Numbered from the stretch's first letter, positions 17,080 through 27,088 are shown. The stretch is 64,000 nt of DNA from Sedimentitalea arenosa (GCF_016428585.1 NZ_JAELVR010000005.1:244594-308593); one strand, 5' to 3'. Notes: a model not told the origin generated them from the sequence alone. Translations and numbers: made by a program.

Positions 17080-18156
17080 ATGGCGTTGGCAGAGCCCCCT
17101 CTTGGCAGGACAACAGCGCCCACGCGCCCTGCCCCACAGAAAGTCTGGGTCGAGCGAATTCCGCCGATCTGGTGGGTGCTGGGCCTTTTCCTGCTCACCC
17201 TGCCCGCCTATGCCAATGATTTCATCCTGTTCCAGGTCTTCGGCTGGACATTCATCCTCGGCATGATCGCGCTGTCGCTGATGTTTCTCGCCGGCTATGG
17301 CGGTATGGTCAGCCTGATCCAGATGTCGGTGGCCGCGATGGCGGGCTACATGGTGGCGATCTTCGGCACCTCGGGCATTGCTGCGATCTCGATGGACCTG
17401 CCCTGGTGGCTCTATATCCCGATCGCGATCCTCATCGCGGCGATCTTCGGCACCATCGTCGGTGCACTGGCGGTGCGGACCGAAGGCATCTACACCATCA
17501 TGATCACCCTCGCGATCGCGGCGGCATTCTTCTATTTCACCCGGCAGAACTACACCATTTTCAACGGGTATACCGGGTTCAACCTTGTCGTTCCACCGCA
17601 GCTGTTCGGGATCGACTGGCGGCAGCCGGTGCCTTTCTACTACCTGACGCTGGGTTGGGCTGCGATTTCCTACGGCGTGGTGATATATGTCTCGCGTGCG
17701 CCGTTCGGACTGGCCCTACAGGGCATTCGCGACAATCCGCGCCGGATGGCGGCGCTGGGGTTCAACGTCACTGCGCACCGGGTCGCGGCCTATACGTTTG
17801 CCTCGGTCATCGCCGCCCTCGCGGGCATCCTGCTAGTCTGGCAGAATGCGCAGATCGCGCCTGGCACGGCGGGGATTCCGGCGGTGATCGACATCCTGGT
17901 GATCGCGGTGATCGGCGGCATCGGGCGGCCGATCGGCCCCTTTGTCGGGGCGCTGATCTACGTGCTGCTGCGCACCTTTTCGCCCGATGTGCTGCTTACG
18001 TTCGGGCTGTCGGGGGAACGCTTCAAGCTGCTGATCGGGCTGGGATTCCTCGCGCTGGTGTTCTTTTCGCCGGACGGGGTTCTGGGGCTTTGGGACCGCT
18101 GGCGCGCGCGGCAGGCGCGGCGCGGCGATCCCCTGACCGGGGAGAAAGGCGAATGA
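17080..18156 (+). CDS. livM: LIV-type ABC transporter permease (LivM-like)
   Basis: 358 residues. After a cytoplasmic, proline-rich N-terminus come eight or more membrane helices with LivM features: GMIALSLMFLAGYGGMVSLIQ, TIVGALAVRTEGIYTIMITL and the coupling loop ALQGIRDNPRRMAALGFN. The C-terminal tail [19 protein letters not shown] is basic. It pairs with LivH to form the membrane channel. Its stop overlaps the next start as ATGA (18153-18156), indicating translational coupling. Confidence 0.92.
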   Translation: MALAEPPLGRTTAPTRPAPQKVWVERIPPIWWVLGLFLLTLPAYANDFILFQVFGWTFILGMIALSLMFLAGYGGMVSLIQMSVAAMAGYMVAIFGTSGIAAISMDLPWWLYIPIAILIAAIFGTIVGALAVRTEGIYTIMITLAIAAAFFYFTRQNYTIFNGYTGFNLVVPPQLFGIDWRQPVPFYYLTLGWAAISYGVVIYVSRAPFGLALQGIRDNPRRMAALGFNVTAHRVAAYTFASVIAALAGILLVWQNAQIAPGTAGIPAVIDILVIAVIGGIGRPIGPFVGALIYVLLRTFSPDVLLTFGLSGERFKLLIGLGFLALVFFSPDGVLGLWDRWRARQARRGDPLTGEKGE

Positions 18157-18941
18157 ACGCGCTGACCGCCCCGTCCCGGATCAGTTCGGTGTCCACCGGC
18201 GCCGCGCTGGAATTGCGCGGGGTGCAGAAGATGTTCGGTGCGCTGGCGGCGATTTCCGACATCACGCTGACCGTCGCCTCGGGCGAACGCCGCGCGGTTC
18301 TGGGGTCCAACGGCGCGGGCAAGACGACGCTGTTCAATTGCGTCACCGGGGATTTCCTGCCGACCTCCGGCACGATCCGGCTGTTCGGCGAGGACGTGAC
18401 CACGTTTCCGGCCCATGAACGGGTGCGCCGGGGGCTGCGCCGCACCTATCAGATCAGCCTGCTGTTCGGGGGCTTGAGCGTGGCAGACAATGTCTATCTC
18501 GCCTGTCGCGGCGTGTCGCGCGCGCGGTTTTCCATGCTGCGCCCGCGCGTGGGCGACACGCTGCTGTCGCGCGCCGAGGAACTGATCGAGGCGGTGAACC
18601 TGACGGAGGCCTCGGGCACGCTGGTGGCCAATCTCAGCTATGGGCAGCAGCGCCAGCTGGAAATCGCGCTGGCTCTGGCCGGAGCGCCGCGGCTGATCCT
18701 GTTCGATGAACCGGCGGCGGGGTTGTCGCCGACCGAGCGCGGCGAATTGGTGCGGGTGCTGACCAACCTGCCGGAACATATCGGCTACGTCATCATCGAG
18801 CATGACATGGACGTCGCCCTGCGCGTCGCCGAAAGCGTGACGATGATGCACAACGGTACCGTCTTCAAGGAGGGCACGCCCGAGGAAATCGAGAACGACG
18901 CCGAGGTGCAGGAGCTTTACCTGGGGGACGGGCATGGCTGA
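18153..18941 (+). CDS. livG: LIV-type ABC transporter ATPase (LivG-like)
   Basis: 262 residues. Walker [13 protein letters not shown], the LivG-type insert [20 protein letters not shown], signature [12 protein letters not shown], Walker [13 protein letters not shown] and switch His in IEHDMD are all present, so it should be an active ATPase. The start at 18153 gives an ATGA overlap with livM, and about 17 residues precede the domain. The last codons overlap the start of the next ATPase gene by eight bases. Confidence 0.92.
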   Translation: MNALTAPSRISSVSTGAALELRGVQKMFGALAAISDITLTVASGERRAVLGSNGAGKTTLFNCVTGDFLPTSGTIRLFGEDVTTFPAHERVRRGLRRTYQISLLFGGLSVADNVYLACRGVSRARFSMLRPRVGDTLLSRAEELIEAVNLTEASGTLVANLSYGQQRQLEIALALAGAPRLILFDEPAAGLSPTERGELVRVLTNLPEHIGYVIIEHDMDVALRVAESVTMMHNGTVFKEGTPEEIENDAEVQELYLGDGHG

Positions 18942-21144
18942 ACGGGGACGCGCGCCCGCGCTCGAAATCCGGGGATTGAACGTCTATTACGGCGCGTCCC
19001 ATGCGCTGCAGGGGGTCGATCTGCGGCTCGATGGCGGCGTGTTGTCGGTGGTCGGACGCAACGGCATGGGCAAGACCACGCTCTGCAAGGCGATCATGGG
19101 GCTGGTGCCGGTGGCGTCGGGGTCGATCAGTTTCGCCGGGCAGCCGCTGGTCGGGAGGCCGCCGACCGAAATCGCGCGACTGGGGGTCGGGTATGTGCCG
19201 CAGGGCCGCCGGTTGTGGCCGTCGCTCACGGTCGATGAGCATCTCAAGATGGTCGCGACGTCGAGCGGGGCCTGGACAGTCGAGCGGATCTATTCGACGT
19301 TTCCGCGTCTGGCCGAGCGCAAGAGCAATGGCGGCGGTCAACTCTCGGGTGGCGAGCAGCAGATGCTGGCGATCAGCCGGGCTCTGTTGTCCAACCCGCG
19401 CCTCTTGGTGATGGATGAACCGACCGAAGGGCTGGCCCCGGTGATCGTCGCGCAGGTCGAGGAGATGCTGCAGAACCTCGCCGAAGAGGGCGATATCGAG
19501 GTTCTGGTGATCGAGCAGAATATCGGTGTCGCCTGCGCCATCGCCGATAATGTGGCGATCATGGTCAATGGCCAGATCAACCGTCTTGCTCCGGCGGCGC
19601 AACTGGCTGGCGACCGGGATTTGCAGCAGCGGCTGCTGGGGGTCGGGCGCCATGCCCATGACGACACGCCGGATTTGGCCGGACCGGCAGAAGACGCTTC
19701 GGCAGCGGCAGACCCGGCGCCACAACTGGCCAAGACCTATATGTCGAACCCAACCCCGCCGACGCGCTGGTCGCCACCGGTGCCGGTGGCGCATCTGGAA
19801 AGGCTGGCGCGGGTGCAGACGACAGCCGCCTCGAGCGCCCCCGAGGCCAGCAACGCGAGTGCCGAAATCCGTCCCTTGGCCGCGCCGGGGGCCGAGGTCG
19901 TGCTGGTCGCGGGCACGCTCGACACCAAGGCCGCCGAATTGCGGTTCATGCGCGATATCATCCGCGCGGCGGGGTTGCCGGTCCGGATGGTCGATCTGTC
20001 CACCAGCGGTGGCCATTCCGGCGCCGAGATCCCGGCGCACCAGATCGCGGCCTTTCATCCGCGTGGTGCCTCGGGCGTGTTTACCGGCGACCGGGGCCAG
20101 TCGGTTGCGGGCATAACGCTGGCCTTCCAGCGCTGGATCGCCCGGCAGGAAGGCATCGCGGGGGTGTTGTCAGCAGGCGGTTCGGGCGGTACGGCCATCG
20201 TCGCCCCGGCGATGCGGGCGTTGCCGGTGGGCGTGCCCAAGATGATCGTGTCGACCGTCGCCTCAAGCGATGTGCGCCAGTATGTCGGGGCGTCCGACAT
20301 CACCATGATGCATTCGGTCGCCGATGTGCAGGGCCTGAACGCGATCACCGAAGAGGTGCTGGCCAATGCCGCGAACGCCATGGCCGGGATGGTCACGGCG
20401 CGCCGACAGGCGGCGGCGCGTGCGCCGCGCAAACCGGCCATCGGGCTGACCATGTTCGGCGTCACCACGCCTTGCGTGCAGCAGGTGACGGCGAAACTGT
20501 CGGAGGACTACGATTGCCTCGTCTTTCATGCCACCGGCATCGGCGGGCAGTCGATGGAAACGCTGGTCGACAGTGGCAAGGTGGAGGGCGTGCTGGACCT
20601 GACCACGACCGAGGTCTGCGACATGCTGTTCGGCGGTGTCTTTCCCGCCACCGAGGACCGGTTCGGCGCGATCATCCGCACGCGGCAGCCCTATGTCGGG
20701 TCGGTCGGGGCGCTGGACATGGTGAATTTCGCCGCCCCTGACACGGTCCCGGAGCGGTACCAGGGCCGCACCTTTTATGAGCACAATCCGCAGGTCACTC
20801 TGATGCGCACGACGCCGGCGGAATGCGCCGAGATGGGGCGCTGGATCGGCACGCGCCTGAACGACATGGAAGGCCCGGTGCGATTCTTCCTGCCCGAAGG
20901 CGGGGTGTCGGCGCTGGATGCGCCGGGCCAGCCGTTTCACGACGATGCCGCCCGCGCCGCGCTGTTTGATGCGCTGGAGGCGACCGTGCTGCAAACCGCC
21001 ACTCGCCAGCTGATCCGGCGCCCCGAGCATATCAACGCGCCGGGGTTCACGGCGGCGGTGGTGGCGGCGTTTCGCGACCTGCACGGCGCGCCGCGCCCGT
21101 CCCGAAACAGTCCGTCCCGCCAAAAGAAAGAGGTCCGCAGATGA
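18934..21144 (+). CDS. LivF-like ABC ATPase fused to a Tm-1-like ATP-binding domain
   Basis: 736 residues, about three times a normal LivF. Residues 1-245 form a complete ABC ATPase: Walker [28 protein letters not shown], signature [10 protein letters not shown], Walker [14 protein letters not shown] and switch His/Gln region VIEQNI. A low-complexity linker (about 246-320, Ala/Pro/Thr-rich) leads to a Tm-1-like/UPF0261 domain (about 323-720). That domain begins [20 protein letters not shown] and contains [20 protein letters not shown] and [17 protein letters not shown], typical of the family named after tomato Tm-1. The next gene encodes the PEP-hydrolase-like partner often seen with Tm-1-like proteins. 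No frameshift is evident; the fusion looks genuine. Confidence 0.9.
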   Translation: MAERGRAPALEIRGLNVYYGASHALQGVDLRLDGGVLSVVGRNGMGKTTLCKAIMGLVPVASGSISFAGQPLVGRPPTEIARLGVGYVPQGRRLWPSLTVDEHLKMVATSSGAWTVERIYSTFPRLAERKSNGGGQLSGGEQQMLAISRALLSNPRLLVMDEPTEGLAPVIVAQVEEMLQNLAEEGDIEVLVIEQNIGVACAIADNVAIMVNGQINRLAPAAQLAGDRDLQQRLLGVGRHAHDDTPDLAGPAEDASAAADPAPQLAKTYMSNPTPPTRWSPPVPVAHLERLARVQTTAASSAPEASNASAEIRPLAAPGAEVVLVAGTLDTKAAELRFMRDIIRAAGLPVRMVDLSTSGGHSGAEIPAHQIAAFHPRGASGVFTGDRGQSVAGITLAFQRWIARQEGIAGVLSAGGSGGTAIVAPAMRALPVGVPKMIVSTVASSDVRQYVGASDITMMHSVADVQGLNAITEEVLANAANAMAGMVTARRQAAARAPRKPAIGLTMFGVTTPCVQQVTAKLSEDYDCLVFHATGIGGQSMETLVDSGKVEGVLDLTTTEVCDMLFGGVFPATEDRFGAIIRTRQPYVGSVGALDMVNFAAPDTVPERYQGRTFYEHNPQVTLMRTTPAECAEMGRWIGTRLNDMEGPVRFFLPEGGVSALDAPGQPFHDDAARAALFDALEATVLQTATRQLIRRPEHINAPGFTAAVVAAFRDLHGAPRPSRNSPSRQKKEVRR

Positions 21145-21968
21145 TACCACGCAAAACCATCCTGGAAGGCTTCCGCGCCATGATCGCCCGGGGCGAACCG
21201 CTGATCGGCGGCGGTGCCGGGACCGGGCTGTCGGCAAAATGTGAAGAGGCCGGCGGCATCGATCTCATCGTGATCTACAATTCCGGCCGCTACCGGATGG
21301 CCGGTCGCGGCTCTCTCGCCGGGCTGATGCCCTATGGAGACGCCAACGGGATCGTTCTGGACATGGCGGGCGAAGTGTTGCCGGTGGTGAAACACACCCC
21401 GGTTCTGGCCGGGGTCTGCGCCACCGATCCGTTCCGGCTGATGGACGTGTTCCTGGACGAATTGAAACGCATCGGCTTTTCCGGGGTGCAGAATTTCCCG
21501 ACCGTGGGGCTGATCGACGGCACCTTCCGCACGCAGTTGGAAGAGACCGGCATGGGGCTGGGGCTTGAAGTTGACATGATCGCCAAGGCCGCCGCCAAGG
21601 ACATGCTGACGACACCTTACGTCTTTGACGAGGACAGCGCGACGGCGATGGCGAAGGCTGGCGCGGACATCATCGTCTGCCATCTCGGGCTGACCACGGG
21701 CGGGGCCATCGGGGCGGACACGGCGGTGACGCTCGACCAGTGTCCGGCGCTGGTGGATCAATGGGCCGAGGCGGCGCTGAAAGTGAACAAGGATGCCATC
21801 ATCCTCGTGCATGGTGGCCCGGTCGCGATGCCCGAAGACGCCGAATACGTGCTTAAGAACACAGAGACATGCCATGGCTTTTATGGTGCCTCCTCGATGG
21901 AGCGCCTGCCGACCGAGGTGGCAATGACGGAACAGACCGCAGCGTTCAAACGCATCAAGCGGCAGTGA
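21141..21968 (+). CDS. Phosphoenolpyruvate-hydrolase-like TIM-barrel protein
   Basis: 275 residues with the PEP_hydrolase family pattern: [20 protein letters not shown] at the start of the barrel, [52 protein letters not shown] and the C-terminal [11 protein letters not shown]. The family is related to the isocitrate-lyase/PEP mutase barrel and is named from weak PEP hydrolysis; its real substrate is unclear. The ATG overlaps the end of the fused ATPase/Tm-1 gene. Tm-1-like and PEP-hydrolase-like proteins are neighbours or fused in many genomes, so they likely act together, perhaps in a lyase or hydrolase step. Confidence 0.86.
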   Translation: MIPRKTILEGFRAMIARGEPLIGGGAGTGLSAKCEEAGGIDLIVIYNSGRYRMAGRGSLAGLMPYGDANGIVLDMAGEVLPVVKHTPVLAGVCATDPFRLMDVFLDELKRIGFSGVQNFPTVGLIDGTFRTQLEETGMGLGLEVDMIAKAAAKDMLTTPYVFDEDSATAMAKAGADIIVCHLGLTTGGAIGADTAVTLDQCPALVDQWAEAALKVNKDAIILVHGGPVAMPEDAEYVLKNTETCHGFYGASSMERLPTEVAMTEQTAAFKRIKRQ

Positions 21969-21984
21969 TGGGGAGGACACCGAC

Positions 21985-24927
21985 ATGACCGGACAAATAA
22001 TAGGGCAGCTGATCCTCTGGCTGATCCTCGCCGTTATCGTCATCGCGATCATCTACTGGGTGATGCAATGGCTCTATCGTCGATCCACCAAGGAAGTCGC
22101 CTTCGTGCGGACGGGGTTTCTCGGCGAAAAGGTGGTGATCGATGGCGGCGCTTTCGTCTGGCCGATCATCCATGACATCACGCCGGTCAATCTGAACACG
22201 CTGGCCCTTTCCGTCAGCCGGGCCAAGGAACAAGCCCTGATCACCAAGGACAGGATGCGCATCGACGTGGATGCGGAATTCTATGTCCGGGTGCGCCAGA
22301 CCCGCGAGGCGGTCTCGACCGCCGCCGCGACCCTTGGTCGGCGGACGTTGGAGAGCGAGCGCCTTGACGGGTTGCTGGCCGGCAAGTTCGAAAGCGCTTT
22401 GCGCGCGGTCGCAGCCGAGATGACCATGTCCGAGATGCACGAAGGTCGGCACGATTACGTCGAGCGCGTGCGCGCGATGGCGCAGCAGGAACTCGAGAAG
22501 AACGGACTTGAGCTGGAAAGTGTCGCGATTGTCGATATCGACCAGACCGCGCTGGAATACTTCAACCCGTCCAACAGATTCGATGCCGAAGGTCTGACCG
22601 AGCTGATCAAGGATATCGAGGAACGTCGCACCCTGCGCAACAACATCGAACAGGAATCGATGATCCGCATTCGCGCCCGCAACCTCGAAGCGGAAAAGCA
22701 GGCACTGGACATCGAGCGCGCCAGCGAAGAGGCCCGGTTGTCACAGGAACGCGACGTCGAATTCCGCCGGGCCCAGCAACGCGCCGAGCTGGCGCGGGAA
22801 CGTGCCGAACGCGAAACCGAAGCCGAAAGCGCCCAGATCGGCGCGCGCGAGGCGATCGAGAAGGCCCGGATTTCCAACGAACGCGCCATCGCCGAGGCCC
22901 GCATCGCCTCCGAACGCGATGTGCGCGCCCGCGAGATCGCCCGCACGCGGGAGATCGAGGCCGAGGAGATAGCCGCCAAGGAAGCCACCGAGACCGCCCG
23001 CATCCTGCAGGAACGCGCCGTGTCCGAGGCCCGGATTGCCAACGAACAGGACACCCAGGCCCGCGAGATCGCCCGCCAGAAAGCCATCGAAGCCGAGGAG
23101 ATTTCGGCCCGCGAGGCCACCGAACGCGCCCGGATCGACCAGGAGCGCAATGTCGAGGAAGCCCGGATCGCTCGAGAGAGGGCCGTCGAGGAGGCCCGTA
23201 TCGCCAAGGATCGCGACACGCAAACGCTCGAGATCGAACGCCAGCGCAGCCTGCGCGACGCCGAGATCGCGGCCAACGAAGCGAACGAAAAACGTCGCAT
23301 GGCGCAGGATCTCCTGCTGGCCCAGACCCGGATCAAGGGCGAAGAGGACATCCGCCAACGCGAGATCGCGCGGCAGCAGGCGCTGGACGAGGCCGAGATC
23401 ACGGCCCGCGAGACCGTCGAGCGGCTGCGTATCCTGCAGGCCGCCGAGGTGTCGGAGGCCCGCATCGCCGAGGACCGTCGCGTGCGCGAGTTGGAAATCG
23501 CCCGCCAGCAGGCCGTCGAGGCGGCGGAAATCGCCGCCAACGAAGCGGTCGAGGCAGCGCGGATCGCCCGCGAAAAGCAGATCGCGGCGAACCGTATCTC
23601 CGCCGACGAGGAGACACGCGAACTCGAGATCGCTCGCAACCAGGCTGTGGACCGGGCCCGCATCGCGGCCGACTCGGCCATCGAACAGGCCCGGATCGCG
23701 CAGAAGAAGACCGTCGAGGCCGAACGCATCGCCGCCGAACAAGAGGTGCGCGCGCGCGAGATCGTCAAGGAAGAGGAGATCGAGGCGGCCGAGATTGCCA
23801 GACGCGAAGCGGTGGAACGCAAGCGTGTCGTCGCCGAACTCGAGCTCGAACAGGAGCGCATCGCCAGCCAGAAGACGCGCGAAGTGTTCGACATCGAGCG
23901 CCGGCAGGCAGTCGAGGCCGCGGACGAGAAGCGGGTCGTCGCCCTGGCCGATCAGAAGGTCAAGCGCGCCGCCGCCGAGAGCAGCGTCAAACAGGCAGAA
24001 ATCGCAGCCAAGCGCGACGTGGAAGCCGCGGATGTCGCCCGCGAGCAGGCCGTTGAGGCCGCCAAACTGGAGCGTCGCCGGTCGATCGAACAACTCGAGG
24101 TCGCACGGCTTCAGGCCTTGCGAGAAGCCGAGATCGGCAGCCGCGAAGATGTCGAACGCGCCCGGATCGCCTCCGAACGCGGTTTGGACGAAGTTCGGAT
24201 CGGGCACGAGACCGAACGCCGCCGGCTGGAAGTCGAGCGCGAACGCCACGTGGAAACGGTGCAGATGGACAAGGCCATCGCGCTCTACAAGAAATCGCTC
24301 GAAGAAAGCGCCGCCCGTGCCGAAGCCGATGCCGCGCGGGCTTCTGCTGCCGAGGCCGAGGAGAGAGTGCAGACCGTGCGCGAAACCGAGGCCGCGAACC
24401 GGCGCAAGTCGGTCGATGTGCTGATGGCCGAAAAGGCCGCCGCCGAGGCCAAGCTGATCGCCGAGGCGGACAAGATCCGCTCGGAGGTCGAGGCCGAGGC
24501 ACAGCGCCTCATCAACGAGGCCGAGAACGTGCTCACCGATCCGGCGCGCGCCTCGCTGTTCCGCCGCAAGATGCTGGAACATGTCGAAGGCATCGTGTCT
24601 GCGTCGGTCAAGCCGCTCGAAAAGATCCAGGATATTCGCATCATGCAGTTGGACGGCGTGACCGGCGGCGGCCACGGGTCCGGCGGCTCACCCACAGACG
24701 AGGTGATCAATTCGGCGCTGCGCTATCGCGTGCAGGCGCCGCTGATCGACTCTTTGCTGGCCGATATCGGGATCGAGGGCGGCAACCTGTCCAAACAGGG
24801 CGGTTTGATCCGCGAGGCATCGGACATGACCCGTGTGGCCAACGAGGTGTCCCGCTCGGCCAAGGCATCGGGTGACGGCGGCTCTTCGGGCGGTGGCGAC
24901 AAGCCCTCGGGCGGGGAGAAGAGCTAG
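21985..24927 (+). CDS. Flotillin-like SPFH protein with giant 11-residue-repeat coiled coil
   Basis: 980 residues. One N-terminal membrane segment (GQLILWLILAVIVIAIIYWV) leads to an SPFH/band-7 domain (about 30-210; VNLNTLALSVSRAKEQALIT, MRIDVDAEFYVRVRQTREAV, KNGLELESVAIVDIDQTALE). From about 230 to 790 there is an unbroken charged helix rich in E, R, A and I with an 11-residue period (pattern EARIAxERxVx), organised in 44-residue blocks. The C-terminal part (VLTDPARASLFRRKMLEHVE) matches flotillins, ending in a Gly/Ser tail. Flotillins scaffold membrane microdomains; the expanded coil would make a very long rod or cage wall. It is followed with no gap by the SRPBCC genes. Confidence 0.88.
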   Translation: MTGQIIGQLILWLILAVIVIAIIYWVMQWLYRRSTKEVAFVRTGFLGEKVVIDGGAFVWPIIHDITPVNLNTLALSVSRAKEQALITKDRMRIDVDAEFYVRVRQTREAVSTAAATLGRRTLESERLDGLLAGKFESALRAVAAEMTMSEMHEGRHDYVERVRAMAQQELEKNGLELESVAIVDIDQTALEYFNPSNRFDAEGLTELIKDIEERRTLRNNIEQESMIRIRARNLEAEKQALDIERASEEARLSQERDVEFRRAQQRAELARERAERETEAESAQIGAREAIEKARISNERAIAEARIASERDVRAREIARTREIEAEEIAAKEATETARILQERAVSEARIANEQDTQAREIARQKAIEAEEISAREATERARIDQERNVEEARIARERAVEEARIAKDRDTQTLEIERQRSLRDAEIAANEANEKRRMAQDLLLAQTRIKGEEDIRQREIARQQALDEAEITARETVERLRILQAAEVSEARIAEDRRVRELEIARQQAVEAAEIAANEAVEAARIAREKQIAANRISADEETRELEIARNQAVDRARIAADSAIEQARIAQKKTVEAERIAAEQEVRAREIVKEEEIEAAEIARREAVERKRVVAELELEQERIASQKTREVFDIERRQAVEAADEKRVVALADQKVKRAAAESSVKQAEIAAKRDVEAADVAREQAVEAAKLERRRSIEQLEVARLQALREAEIGSREDVERARIASERGLDEVRIGHETERRRLEVERERHVETVQMDKAIALYKKSLEESAARAEADAARASAAEAEERVQTVRETEAANRRKSVDVLMAEKAAAEAKLIAEADKIRSEVEAEAQRLINEAENVLTDPARASLFRRKMLEHVEGIVSASVKPLEKIQDIRIMQLDGVTGGGHGSGGSPTDEVINSALRYRVQAPLIDSLLADIGIEGGNLSKQGGLIREASDMTRVANEVSRSAKASGDGGSSGGGDKPSGGEKS
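22894..23820 (+). repeat. Tandem 33-bp/132-bp coding repeats of the flotillin-like coiled coil
   Basis: The repeat unit is 11 codons (33 bp) and four units make a 44-codon block. Blocks begin near residues 304 and 348, then after one lone 11-mer (392-402) at 403, 447, 491, 535 and 579. Each opens with EARIA or a variant (QTRIK, ANRIS, AERIA). Repeats are diverged rather than identical, so they are old or selected for protein pattern. Confidence 0.8.
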
Positions 24928-25365
24928 ATGCCGCGCGTCTACATCTCCTCCGTCATCGATGCGCCCGCATCCCGGGTCTGGGACCGGGTGCGCGACTTCA
25001 ACGGCCTGTCGCGCTGGCATCCACTGGTGCGGGACAGCCGCATCGAAAACGGTGAGCCACCGGACAAGATCGGCTGTGTGCGCGATTTCCATCTGCAGAA
25101 CGGAGACCGCATCCGTGAAAAGCTGCTCGGGCTCAGCGACTACGATTACTTCTGCACCTATTCGATCCTCGAAAGCCCGATGCCGCTGACCGACTATGTT
25201 GCGACCCTGCGCCTCACCCCGGTGACCGACGGTGACCGATGCTTTGCGGAATGGACCGCCGAGTTCGAATGCGACGAGTCCGAGGCCGAAGGTCTGGTCA
25301 CGGGCATCGGCGAAGACGTGTTTATGGCCGGGTTCTCGGCCCTGAAACGCCAGATTTCAGTCTGA
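24928..25365 (+). CDS. SRPBCC (polyketide cyclase-like) protein 1
   Basis: 145 residues. The START/Bet v1-like pattern is clear: VYISSVIDAPASRVWDRVRD, then FNGLSRWHPLVRDSRIENG, and EKLLGLSDYDYFCTYSILES, followed by a long C-terminal helix. It has a hydrophobic ligand cavity fold with no predicted membrane segment. Its ATG follows the flotillin stop directly. CoxG, the membrane/quinone-handling partner of CO dehydrogenase, belongs to the same superfamily, so this protein may play an equivalent role for the molybdenum hydroxylase downstream; that is inference from gene order. Confidence 0.85.
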   Translation: MPRVYISSVIDAPASRVWDRVRDFNGLSRWHPLVRDSRIENGEPPDKIGCVRDFHLQNGDRIREKLLGLSDYDYFCTYSILESPMPLTDYVATLRLTPVTDGDRCFAEWTAEFECDESEAEGLVTGIGEDVFMAGFSALKRQISV

Positions 25366-25368
25366 GCC

Positions 25369-25809
25369 ATGGTGAAGGTCGTCAAGAGCACCGTTCTGTA
25401 CGTCCCTGTCGAGGCGGTCTGGGATGTGCTGCGCGATTTCAACGGACATGATGAATGGCACCCGGCCGTCGCCGACAGTGTCATCGATCGCGGCCAGCCG
25501 TCTGACAAGGTCGGCTGCGTGCGTCGCTTTCATCTCGCCGATGGCGCGGAACTGCGCGAACAGCTTTTGACCCTGTCCGATGCCGACATGGCGTTTTCCT
25601 ATTGCCTGCTGGAAACGCCAGTGCCTCTGTTGAACTATGTCGCGCACGTGCGGCTGGCCCCGGTCACCGACGAGGACTGGACGTTCTGGCACTGGGAAAG
25701 CCGGTTCGACACCCCACCGGGGCGCGAGGTCGAACTGCACGACATGGTGGCCGAAAACATCTACCAGGGCGGGTTCGACGCGATCCGCGCGCATTTGGAG
25801 GCGGCGTAG
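25369..25809 (+). CDS. SRPBCC (polyketide cyclase-like) protein 2
   Basis: 146 residues, clearly a tandem paralogue of the preceding gene: STVLYVPVEAVWDVLRDFNG, then HDEWHPAVADSVIDRGQPSD and KVGCVRRFHLADGAELREQL line up motif for motif. The duplicated genes have diverged in the C-terminal helix, suggesting different ligands or a heterodimer. Start ATG lies three bases after the first gene's stop. It is followed two bases later by the FAD-subunit gene. Confidence 0.85.
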   Translation: MVKVVKSTVLYVPVEAVWDVLRDFNGHDEWHPAVADSVIDRGQPSDKVGCVRRFHLADGAELREQLLTLSDADMAFSYCLLETPVPLLNYVAHVRLAPVTDEDWTFWHWESRFDTPPGREVELHDMVAENIYQGGFDAIRAHLEAA

Positions 25810-25811
25810 CC

Positions 25812-26612
25812 ATGACCGAGGTTCAAACCTATCCGACCATCGACGAGGCCGCCCGCGCGATGGCCCGGGGTGCGGCCTATATGGGCGGCGGCACCATCGT
25901 GATGCGCGAGGTGAATGCCGGCACGGCGGCGCCGGTCCTTGTGCGCACGGACGATCCGACGCTGCGCCAACTCCGGGCGCAGGGCGATACCGTGTCACTG
26001 GGCGCGGGTGTGACCATGGCGCAGATTCTGGCCGAGCCGCAGCTTGATTTCCTGCATCCAGTGGCTCGCCGGGTCGGCGGCCCGCAGGTGCGCAACATGG
26101 GCACTGTCGGCGGCAACCTGTTCGCCGCGCATCCTTATGGCGATTTCGCCGTCGCGTTGCTGGCGCTCGGCGCGCGGGTGCAATTGGCCGGGACTTCCGG
26201 CGCTCGTCCGGTCGAGGACGTCTTGCGCGATCGTGCGCGGCAAGTCGGCCTTGTCGCCGCGATCGAGGTTCCGCGTCCGCGCCATGGCAGCTTCGGGTTC
26301 ACAAAGGTCAGCAGGGTCAAGCCCAAGGGCGTCTCGATCCTGTCGATTGCCGTTCTTGCGCCGCAGACCGGCGGCACGCTGCGCGGCGTCCGCGTCGCCC
26401 TAGGTGGCATGGGGTCGGGGCCCCTTCGGTCGGCGGCGGTCGAACGCGCGCTCGACGGCCAGCGCCTTGACAGGACGACGCTTGAGAAAGCGCAATCGGT
26501 AGCCTCCGATGGCCTGCAGCCTCCGACAGACGCCCTGGCCAGTGCCTGGTATCGCAGCGAAGTGGTTGGCGTGCATCTGCGCCGGCTGCTTCAATCCATG
26601 GAGTCCAGCTGA
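25812..26612 (+). CDS. Molybdenum hydroxylase FAD subunit (CoxM-like)
   Basis: 266 residues, somewhat short for the family (about 280-290). FAD-binding markers: the YMGGGTIVMREVN strand-loop, and RVGGPQVRNMGTVGGNLFAA followed by HPYGDFAVALLALGA, the usual TVGGN...D motif. The C-terminal CO_deh_flav domain follows (GSFGFTKVSRVKPKGVSILS). It passes electrons from the iron-sulfur subunit to FAD and onward. First gene of an FAD, 2Fe-2S, Mo order; its stop overlaps the next ATG by one base. Confidence 0.9.
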   Translation: MTEVQTYPTIDEAARAMARGAAYMGGGTIVMREVNAGTAAPVLVRTDDPTLRQLRAQGDTVSLGAGVTMAQILAEPQLDFLHPVARRVGGPQVRNMGTVGGNLFAAHPYGDFAVALLALGARVQLAGTSGARPVEDVLRDRARQVGLVAAIEVPRPRHGSFGFTKVSRVKPKGVSILSIAVLAPQTGGTLRGVRVALGGMGSGPLRSAAVERALDGQRLDRTTLEKAQSVASDGLQPPTDALASAWYRSEVVGVHLRRLLQSMESS

Positions 26613-27088
26613 TGGCCAAGATCCCCGTTACCTTCACGCACAATGGTACAGATCGCGCAGCCTTTGCCGATCCGGGCCAGAACCTGCTCGAATTCTTGCG
26701 CCGGGGTCTGGGCGATCTGTCACCGAAATACGGATGCGGCCAGGGCGCCTGCGGGGCCTGCACCGTGACCATCGACGGGCAGACCCAGCTTGCCTGCTTG
26801 GTGCTGGCGGAAACCGTGCAGGGGCGGGATGTGCGCACGGCTGCGGGGCTGGCTGACGGGGCCACGCTGGACCCGTTGCAGGAGGCCTTCATGGATCACT
26901 TCGCCGCCCAATGCGGCTATTGCACGCCGGGCATGCTGGTCTCGGCCCGTGCCTTGCTCGACACCAACCCGACACCAACACGCGAGGAGGTGATCGAGGC
27001 GATCTCGGGCAATCTCTGCCGCTGCACCGGCTATGAACCGATCATCGAGGCGATCCTCTCGGTCGCCGGGCGGAGGGCCACTGCATGA
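26612..27088 (+). CDS. Molybdenum hydroxylase 2Fe-2S subunit (CoxS-like)
   Basis: 158 residues with both iron-sulfur clusters: the plant-type site [20 protein letters not shown] ending in a distal Cys, and the second site [16 protein letters not shown] ... GNLCRCTGYEPI. All eight cysteines are present. It links the Mo site to FAD. The gene overlaps the large-subunit gene by four bases. Confidence 0.94.
   Translation: MAKIPVTFTHNGTDRAAFADPGQNLLEFLRRGLGDLSPKYGCGQGACGACTVTIDGQTQLACLVLAETVQGRDVRTAAGLADGATLDPLQEAFMDHFAAQCGYCTPGMLVSARALLDTNPTPTREEVIEAISGNLCRCTGYEPIIEAILSVAGRRATA

Noticed and set aside
22455..24675. Long leftward frames opposite the flotillin-like coiled coil
   Set aside because: They mirror the repeated coding strand (Ser/Arg- or Gly/Leu/Asp-rich) and match no family.
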